From: Candidatus Rokuibacteriota bacterium
GTDB taxonomy: Bacteria; Methylomirabilota; Methylomirabilia; Rokubacteriales; CSP1-6
Assembly (NCBI GenBank): GCA_003220345.1
Contig: QHSC01000026.1
Coordinates: 1-35,513 of the forward strand
Direction: 5' to 3'
Length of the DNA: 35,513 bases
Part shown: positions 30,721 through 35,513 of the stretch, piece after piece
How the letters are laid out: each line of letters begins with the position of its first letter
Position numbering within the stretch: position 1 is the first letter of the stretch
Notes under the pieces: model-generated
What the model was told of the DNA's origin: nothing
The model's input: only the letters and a program-made list of their open reading frames with translations
The model's database searches: none
Translations under genes and position numbers: made by a program

Positions 30721-31617
30721 ATGAAACAGGCTCGCCCCCTCAAGAGCGGGAGCGTCGCGGCGCGCAGCCCCGCCCGTGACCGCATCCTGGCCCTGATGCT
30801 CGAACAGGTGGAGGCGATCCGAGCGCATGAGCGGGGCACGAGAGCAGGGACTGATCCCGAACACCTCCACAAGATGCGCACGGCGGTTCGACGACTGCGA
30901 GCCATTCTGGGCGCAGTCCGAGAGATGTTCGATCCCGGGTGGCTCGGCGGGCTCCGGGCCGAGCTCGACTGGCTCGGCACCCTGCTCGGCGATCTACGGG
31001 ATCTCGATGTCTTCCGGCAACACCTTCGCGCCGAGCTATCTTCGCTGAAGTCAGCCGGACGCGCCGAGGGCCGGGCGCTCCTCGATCGCCTGGACGCTGA
31101 GCGGGTCCGTGCGAGAGTCAATCTCCACGCTGCCCTCGACGGGCCGCGCTATCTCAAACTCCTGGATCGCCTCGACAACGCCGTCGAGTATCCGCGGGTG
31201 GTGACGGCAAAGCTCTCCCTGCCCGCCATCGCTGCGGGCCAGTTCAGGAAGCTTCGCAAAGCGGTCAAGGCCCTGCCCGAGGCCCCGAGCAATGATGACC
31301 TGCATGCTGTGCGGATCAAGGTCAAGCGGGCTCGCTACGCGGCGGAGCTCGCGCAGACCCTGGTCGGCCGGCCCGCCAAGCAATTCGTGACCCGGGCCAA
31401 GAAGGTCCAGGACATCCTGGGAGAGCACCAGGATGCCGCCGTGGCCGAAGGGCGCCTCCGCGCTCTTGTCGGTCGCGACGGCGACCGCCCCGAGCGATTG
31501 CTCGCCCGGAAGCTCGTCACCCGGCAGCGGGCGCGTCGTCACGCGGCCCAGACGGACTTCTTCGAGCAGTGGCCGAAGCTCAAGCGCCGCGGAGACAAGG
31601 CCTGGACGACGGAATGA
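30721..31617 (+). CDS. CHAD domain protein
   Basis: 298-aa helical protein with a CHAD domain, a fold with conserved histidines and basic residues that binds inorganic polyphosphate. Core motif LHKMRTAVRRLRAILGAVRE at about residues 48-67. The second half repeats it as LHAVRIKVKRARYAAELAQ, as expected from the two-fold CHAD repeat. Very rich in Arg/Lys. No CYTH triphosphatase domain is fused. Nearby NUDIX and PhoU genes make a link to phosphate or polyphosphate handling plausible (inference). Confidence 0.9.
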   Translation: MKQARPLKSGSVAARSPARDRILALMLEQVEAIRAHERGTRAGTDPEHLHKMRTAVRRLRAILGAVREMFDPGWLGGLRAELDWLGTLLGDLRDLDVFRQHLRAELSSLKSAGRAEGRALLDRLDAERVRARVNLHAALDGPRYLKLLDRLDNAVEYPRVVTAKLSLPAIAAGQFRKLRKAVKALPEAPSNDDLHAVRIKVKRARYAAELAQTLVGRPAKQFVTRAKKVQDILGEHQDAAVAEGRLRALVGRDGDRPERLLARKLVTRQRARRHAAQTDFFEQWPKLKRRGDKAWTTE

Positions 31618-31645
31618 GCGTACAAGGGCAGGAGAGCGCTCCGGC

Positions 31646-31849
31646 TCATACCTGAACGAGGGCCACGTTGTGGGCGGCCAACCATCCCGCAGTTTCCGCC
31701 CAGCGCTGCGGCTCCTCCTCTCTCCATGCCTGCACGGCTTGGGTGGGGATGACGATGTACGGGAGCCGGTCACGCATTACCGTTTCGATCAGGCCCGCCA
31801 AGTCGGCCCGTGAAGTTCGCAGAGCGCGCAAGAGCTCGTCGGTGGTCAT
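31646..31849 (-). CDS. Small hypothetical protein
   Basis: 67 aa, not recognised. Contains Leu/Arg-rich helices at the start (DELLRALRTSRADLAGLIE) and a Trp-rich second half. ATG 31849 has GGAGGG 3 nt upstream. It fills the gap between the convergent CHAD gene and the NUDIX gene, is not a mirror of either, and has normal codon usage, so it is likely real. No membrane segment or cysteine. Confidence 0.5.
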   Translation of the reverse strand: MTTDELLRALRTSRADLAGLIETVMRDRLPYIVIPTQAVQAWREEEPQRWAETAGWLAAHNVALVQV

Positions 31850-31952
31850 GGTCCCTCCACGCGCGACAGCCTAACGTGTGGCGGTTACCGTAGCCTTTCG
31901 GCTCTGCGAAGAAACGGTGACGTCGCCGGAAGGCTAGGGAGGACCCTGTCCG

Positions 31953-32390
31953 GTGTCGCATACTGATGGCATGAGCAGCCGGGGCGTCGTCCACGCGGCG
32001 GGTGGAGTCATCTCCCGCCAGAGCAAACGAGGTCACTTCGAGGTGCTCCTCATCCATCGGCCGCGTCGACAGGACTGGACCTTCCCCAAGGGAAAGCTGG
32101 AGGCGGGGGAAACGCACGAAGCGTGCGCGCTACGCGAGGTCGAGGAAGAGACGGCGCTGCGCTGCCTGCTGGGCCGAGAGCTCGCCACCACCTCTCACCG
32201 GGACGGCAAGGGCCGGCTCAAGATCGTCCGCTACTGGATGATGGATCCCGGCGAAGGCGTGGCCGAGCCCCGCAACGAGGTCGACGAGGTCCGCTGGCTC
32301 TCTCTCGAGGACGCCGCGCAGCTCCTCACCTACCCGCGCGACCGTGAGCTCCTCATCGCGTTCTCCGGTCAGGTGGCTAGCTCGCGTTGA
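31953..32390 (+). CDS. NUDIX hydrolase
   Basis: 145-aa NUDIX hydrolase, cleaving nucleoside diphosphate-linked compounds such as Ap4A or damaged NTPs. Nudix box GKLEAGETHEACALREVEEETAL, given here as GKLEAGE and REVEEETAL, matches GX5EX7REUXEEXGU except that the last Gly is Ala. RPRRQDWTFPKG before the box resembles the Ap4A/diphosphoinositol polyphosphate hydrolase group. GTG 31953 has AGGGAGGA 9 nt upstream; ATG 31971 is an alternative. Its 3' end overlaps the convergent LOG gene by 14 bp. Confidence 0.88.
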   Translation: MSHTDGMSSRGVVHAAGGVISRQSKRGHFEVLLIHRPRRQDWTFPKGKLEAGETHEACALREVEEETALRCLLGRELATTSHRDGKGRLKIVRYWMMDPGEGVAEPRNEVDEVRWLSLEDAAQLLTYPRDRELLIAFSGQVASSR

Positions 32391-33423
32391 CGAAGTCGAC
32401 GAGCTGACGGAGGCGAGAGAACCCGCTCCGGTTGAAGGGAAGCACGAGGCGCGGGAGGTCGGGAAACTCTCCGCGCTCGCCGGGGAGCGGGCCGGGTACC
32501 TGCTCGGCCGGCCCCTTCAAGATGTCGGAGAAGCGGAGCGAGATCTCGGCGACGATCGCGGGCGCGAGAGGTCGACGCAGGCGGATGGCGAAGCTGTCGC
32601 CCACGTAGCGGTGCGAGTGAAAGACCCGGTAGAAGCGCTCGATCTCCCCCGCCGCCTCCTCCGCGCTGTCCGTGACGCGGAAGAGCGATAGGTCCTCCCC
32701 CGAGACCATCCCCTGGTCGGCCATCTGCTCCTGGACGAACTCCATCCAGCGCCGCCAGAACCGGCCGCCGGGGGCATCGACGAGCACCACGGGCACCAGC
32801 TCCGACTTGCCCGTCTGGATGAGGGTCAGCGCCTCGAAGGCCTCGTCGCCTGTGCCGAAGCCTCCGGGAAAGAAGGCCATCGCCCAAGCCTCGCGGACGA
32901 GGAAAAGCTTGCGGGTGAAGAAATACTTGAACGATATGAGCTTCGGATCGTCGGCGATCCACGGGTTGGCGTCCTGCTCGAATGGCAGACGGATGTTCAT
33001 GCCGAACGACCGCTCGCGCCCCGCTCCCTCCTGGGCGGCGCCCATGACCCCACTGCCCGCCCCCGTGATGACCATCCAGCCGTGGTCGGCCATGCGCCGG
33101 CCGAAGGAGCGCGCCTGCACGGAGACGGGATGGTCGGCCGGCGTGCGCGCCGAGCCGAAGACCGTCACCTTCGGTGTCTCGCGATAGGGAGCGAAGACCT
33201 TGAAGCCGTAGCGGAGCTCTTTCAGGGCGGCGCTGGCGATCTTGAGGTCGGCGACCGGCGCCCTGTCCTCGAAGGTCTTGAGGACGGTGGTCAGCATCTC
33301 GTCATGGAAGCGCCGGGTGTCTGCGGGCACCCGGAGGCCCTCGAGAAGGGCGGCGATCTGGCGATTGGCTTGCTCATCCTGGAGCTGGTAGCGCTTCTCT
33401 CTGCTCACAGGTCCAGCATACAC
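32377..33423 (-). CDS. LOG-family protein (TIGR00730-like, nucleotide phosphoribohydrolase fold)
   Basis: 348-aa Rossmann-fold protein with the LOG motif PGGFGTGDEAFEALTLIQTG (catalytic Glu and Arg region) and VTVFGSARTPADHPV plus ITGAGSGVMGAAQEGAG. Relatives cleave the base from nucleoside 5'-monophosphates, including cytokinin nucleotides. This is the longer bacterial form with helical N- and C-terminal extensions, whose substrate is less clear. GTG 33423 follows 9 nt after the phoU stop (GTG 33408 also possible), so it is co-transcribed with phoU. No cytokinin genes are seen. Confidence 0.85.
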   Translation of the reverse strand: MYAGPVSREKRYQLQDEQANRQIAALLEGLRVPADTRRFHDEMLTTVLKTFEDRAPVADLKIASAALKELRYGFKVFAPYRETPKVTVFGSARTPADHPVSVQARSFGRRMADHGWMVITGAGSGVMGAAQEGAGRERSFGMNIRLPFEQDANPWIADDPKLISFKYFFTRKLFLVREAWAMAFFPGGFGTGDEAFEALTLIQTGKSELVPVVLVDAPGGRFWRRWMEFVQEQMADQGMVSGEDLSLFRVTDSAEEAAGEIERFYRVFHSHRYVGDSFAIRLRRPLAPAIVAEISLRFSDILKGPAEQVPGPLPGERGEFPDLPRLVLPFNRSGFSRLRQLVDFVNAS

Positions 33424-33432
33424 CTCACGCTC

Positions 33433-34188
33433 TCAAGCGAGGGTATGCCGCACCATCTTCGCGTCGACGAGGTAAATGACCATTTCCGCGATATTGGTCG
33501 CGTGGTCGGCCACGCGCTCCATGAAGCGCGAGATGAGGATGAGCCGGATGGCGCGCGGGATGGTCTTGGGGTCTTCCATCATGAAGGTCAGGAGCTCCCG
33601 GAAGAGCTGCTCCTTGAGGGCATCGACATCGGCGTCCTCGGCGCACACCTTGCGGGCGAGCTCGGTGTCCCGCGCCACGAAGGCGTCCAGGCTCTCCTTG
33701 ACCATGTGCTGGGCCTTCTCGGCCATGCGGGGCAGGTCGATATAGGGCTTGAGCTGGGGCTCCCGGTTCAGCTCGAGCACGCGCTGGGCGATGTTGACGG
33801 CCTGGTCGCCGATCCGCTCGAGGTCGGTCACGATCTTCATGGCCGTGGTGATGAAGCGCAAATCTCCCGCCGCGGGCTGATGCAGGGCGAGGAGGCTGAC
33901 GCAGGTCTCGTCCACCTCGACATCGTAGGCGTTGACCTGCTGGTCCCGGTCGATCACCTCCTGGGCGAGGACGTCGTCCCGTTCGAGCAAGGCGCGCATC
34001 ACGCGGCGGATCTGGTCCTCGACCAGCCCACCCATGGCGAGCATCGTCTGCTTGAGAGCCTCCAGCTCTTCGTGGAAGTGCTTTGCATGGCGGCCGCCCG
34101 ATTTGGGCGATGCCGGTGGAGCGGTCTCCGAGGTGCGCCGCCGTGTCGCCATCGCCGCGTGGGCCTCCCCCATGGCTCGTGTCGTCAT
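33433..34188 (-). CDS. phoU: PhoU-type phosphate signalling regulator
   Basis: 251-aa all-helical PhoU protein, which dampens PhoR/PhoB signalling and Pst transport when phosphate is plentiful. Two PhoU repeats with metal-binding Glu/Asp clusters: DLERIGDQAVNIAQRVLEL and ISRFMERVADHATNIAEMVI (the ExxxD / RxxD type). An unusual N-terminal tail of about 32 residues, basic and Ala/Pro-rich, precedes the domain; a later start is possible. No pst or phoR genes are adjacent; downstream is the LOG gene. A possible Pho box lies 22 nt upstream. Confidence 0.92.
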   Translation of the reverse strand: MTTRAMGEAHAAMATRRRTSETAPPASPKSGGRHAKHFHEELEALKQTMLAMGGLVEDQIRRVMRALLERDDVLAQEVIDRDQQVNAYDVEVDETCVSLLALHQPAAGDLRFITTAMKIVTDLERIGDQAVNIAQRVLELNREPQLKPYIDLPRMAEKAQHMVKESLDAFVARDTELARKVCAEDADVDALKEQLFRELLTFMMEDPKTIPRAIRLILISRFMERVADHATNIAEMVIYLVDAKMVRHTLA

Positions 34189-34210
34189 GGCGGAAGTGTC
34201 GCCGCGGCAG

Positions 34211-34228
34211 GTTACAGCCCGATGACGG
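34211..34228 (-). promoter_or_regulatory. Possible Pho box upstream of phoU
   Basis: On the minus strand CCGTCAT-CGGG-CTGTAAC: two 7-mers (6/7 and 5/7 to CTGTCAT) separated by 4 nt, the PhoB half-site spacing, ending 22 nt before ATG 34188. It would suit PhoB control of phoU. Confidence 0.35.
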
Positions 34229-34368
34229 CCCCGTAAATGTTGGGTGAAGTGGGCCGCCGACGGCCTCCCGGGCGACCGGGAACCGGGAGCTGCCCTGGCG
34301 CTCGGCCACCGCGTGCCCCAGGTGCCGGTAAGATCGCCCGGCGCGCCGTCGCCCTACCGCGTGAGCGG

Positions 34369-34865
34369 CTAGACCATTTCGGAGCGCGGCTCCTGCACCC
34401 AAGGAGCCTGCTGTCGTCCCTCGAGCATGCCCCAGTGGTAGGTGACGCACTCGTCGGCCGCGAAGCCGCGGGACAGGAGAAAGCCCCGTCGGCTCGATTC
34501 GCGCGTGCGCGCTACCGAGGCCTCAAGCCGCATCCAACCCCGCTCGGTCGCCAGTCCCTTGGCGTGCTGGACCATGCGGTCGCCGATGCCGCGGTCTCGC
34601 ATGCCGCGCTTGACCACCAGCTCCTCGATGGTCCCGAGCCAACCCTGGAGCCTCAGAACGGGCCGGGATGACAGGGCGATCATGGCGACCACTCCGTCTC
34701 CCGATGCTCGGCCACGAGGACGGCGTAACGCGCATCGCCCAGGAGATCGTCTAGCACCCCGGTCAGCGCCTCGCGGCGCACGGGGTATCCGAGCTGCACG
34801 AGGAGATCGACCAGGTGGGGGAGATCGCCGGGCGCCGCCGGCCGCACGATCAATGTCGAGACCAT
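34369..34865 (-). pseudogene. GNAT acetyltransferase interrupted by a frameshift
   Basis: N-acetyltransferase split between two frames. ATG 34865 opens VSTLIVRPAAPGDLPHLVDL and YAVLVAEHRE, which then drifts to a TGA at 34680. A continuation in another frame begins at DGVVAMIALSSRPVLRLQGW, has the acetyl-CoA loop KRGMRDRGIGDRMV, and ends at 34369. Together they give a normal GNAT of about 165 aa. One missing base in the C run at 34700-34702 (CGGGAG on the coding strand) would restore it. It is either a recent frameshift mutation or a sequencing/assembly error. The break is not at a TGA in a conserved Cys position, so it is unlike the two selenoprotein genes. Confidence 0.75.
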
Positions 34866-34991
34866 GGCGGCACTCTGGGCCGCGCGCGTTTCGTGAGGAT
34901 GACCCTTGCGTCAAATCTTGGTAACAACGCCCGTGACCGACCGGATCGAAGACGCCGATGCGATGGCTCGACTCATATCGGAACTGCCGAT

Positions 34992-35019
34992 TTGACTCTC
35001 AGTCCCGGGCCTTTAGCAT
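34992..35019 (+). promoter_or_regulatory. Possible sigma70 promoter of the last gene
   Basis: TTGACT (5/6), 16-nt spacer, TAGCAT (4/6), ending about 68 nt before ATG 35088. The rest of 34866-35087 shows no other feature. Confidence 0.35.
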
Positions 35020-35087
35020 GTGGGGACTGGACTTGGAAGCTCAGTGTTCGAGAGTTCAGAGCCGGACTCAAGGAGAGGATTCATTCG

Positions 35088-35513
35088 ATGGCCGCGCCGG
35101 CATCTGGCAGTACCGCGTGGCGCACCTTCGAGGTCATCACGCGTCTCGAGATACTCAAGCCCGCGGGCGTGACGCGGGCGTGGGTGCCCATGCCGCTCCT
35201 GCCGGACACCGATTACCACAAGAACCTGGACCAGGGCTGGACGGGCAACGCGGCGACCATGCGTGTGTATCGCGACGACAAGTACGGCGCGGGCATCTTC
35301 TACGCCGAGTGGCCGGCCACAGAAACGGCGCCCGTGGTCGAGGTGACCACGCGCTTCTCCACCCGCGACCGCGCCGTCGATCTTGCCGGGCCGGGCAATT
35401 CCTCCCCCGAGGACAAGGCGGTGCTGAAGAAGTATCTCTCGTCCACGAAGTTCATCGCCACCGACGGCATCGTGCGCAAGACGGCGCGCGAGATCACCAA
35501 GAGCGCGAGCACG
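35088..35513 (+). CDS. Transglutaminase-like family protein, N-terminal part (3' end outside window)
   Basis: 142 codons are visible, open at the right edge. The sequence WRTFEVITRLEILKPAGVTR then AWVPMPLLPDTDYHKN matches the N-terminal beta domain that precedes the cysteine-protease-like transglutaminase core in bacterial transglutaminase-domain proteins. The catalytic Cys-His-Asp core would lie outside the window, so activity cannot be judged. No signal peptide is seen, although many relatives are exported. ATG 35088 has GAGAGG 9 nt upstream and AAGGAG slightly further. Confidence 0.7.
   Translation, partial: MAAPASGSTAWRTFEVITRLEILKPAGVTRAWVPMPLLPDTDYHKNLDQGWTGNAATMRVYRDDKYGAGIFYAEWPATETAPVVEVTTRFSTRDRAVDLAGPGNSSPEDKAVLKKYLSSTKFIATDGIVRKTAREITKSAST

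Noticed and set aside
34680..34700. GNAT interruption as another selenocysteine codon
   Set aside because: The conserved second half is in a different frame, and the stop is not at a conserved Cys position; a frameshift explains it.

Overview
The window is about 35.5 kb of very GC-rich bacterial DNA with densely packed genes. An MsbA-type exporter, OmpA/Pal-type and lipoprotein-like proteins and surface-sugar enzymes point to a Gram-negative, diderm cell. The gene mix (haloalkane dehalogenase, ADP-forming acyl-CoA synthetase, CoA-transferase, crotonase, creatininase-type amidohydrolase) and the codon use resemble uncultured soil lineages such as Rokubacteria/Methylomirabilota. That placement is inference only; no rRNA or marker gene is present. 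I saw no tRNA, rRNA, CRISPR array, phage or transposase gene.

Layout: 1-5.8 kb holds the 3' end of a threonine dehydratase, a patatin-like lipase with a crotonase, a NagZ-type glycosidase, and a nucleoside hydrolase/ribokinase pair for nucleoside salvage. At 5.8-6.1 kb lies a tiny Rdx (SelW-like) gene that reads only if an in-frame TGA is selenocysteine. 6.1-7.4 kb is an acetyl-CoA hydrolase/transferase. 7.4-11.1 kb is a five-gene, almost overlapping operon (YbjQ, DUF488 fusion, PlsC-like acyltransferase, membrane-tailed creatininase, Lrp-type RAM domain). 11.1-11.5 kb is an OsmC-like gene whose conserved redox cysteine is a TGA followed by a perfect hairpin: a second selenoprotein gene. Next come an SDR epimerase, a 2-hydroxyacid dehydrogenase, an OmpA-like protein, a haloalkane dehalogenase, and a long minus-strand run (Mrp, LON-domain protein, PDZ protein, DJ-1/PfpI protein, NodU-type carbamoyltransferase, zinc-ribbon methyltransferase, acyl-CoA synthetase). 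23.0-27.4 kb is flavin reductase, DegT aminotransferase, GT4 glycosyltransferase and MsbA-like exporter. 27.4-27.9 kb is a non-coding stretch with two oppositely oriented copies of a structured repeat. 27.9-35.5 kb holds NAD synthetase, an EamA transporter, small zinc-ribbon, CHAD, NUDIX, LOG and PhoU proteins, a frameshifted acetyltransferase and the start of a transglutaminase-like gene.

The most notable points are two selenoprotein genes about 5 kb apart, each with a bacterial-SECIS-like hairpin at a similar distance from its TGA. They imply that this organism decodes UGA as selenocysteine. Next are the paired 83-nt-core repeats whose arms differ in sequence but stay complementary, and a recurrent promoter layout with a -10 box 6-9 nt before the start codon, which implies many leaderless mRNAs.
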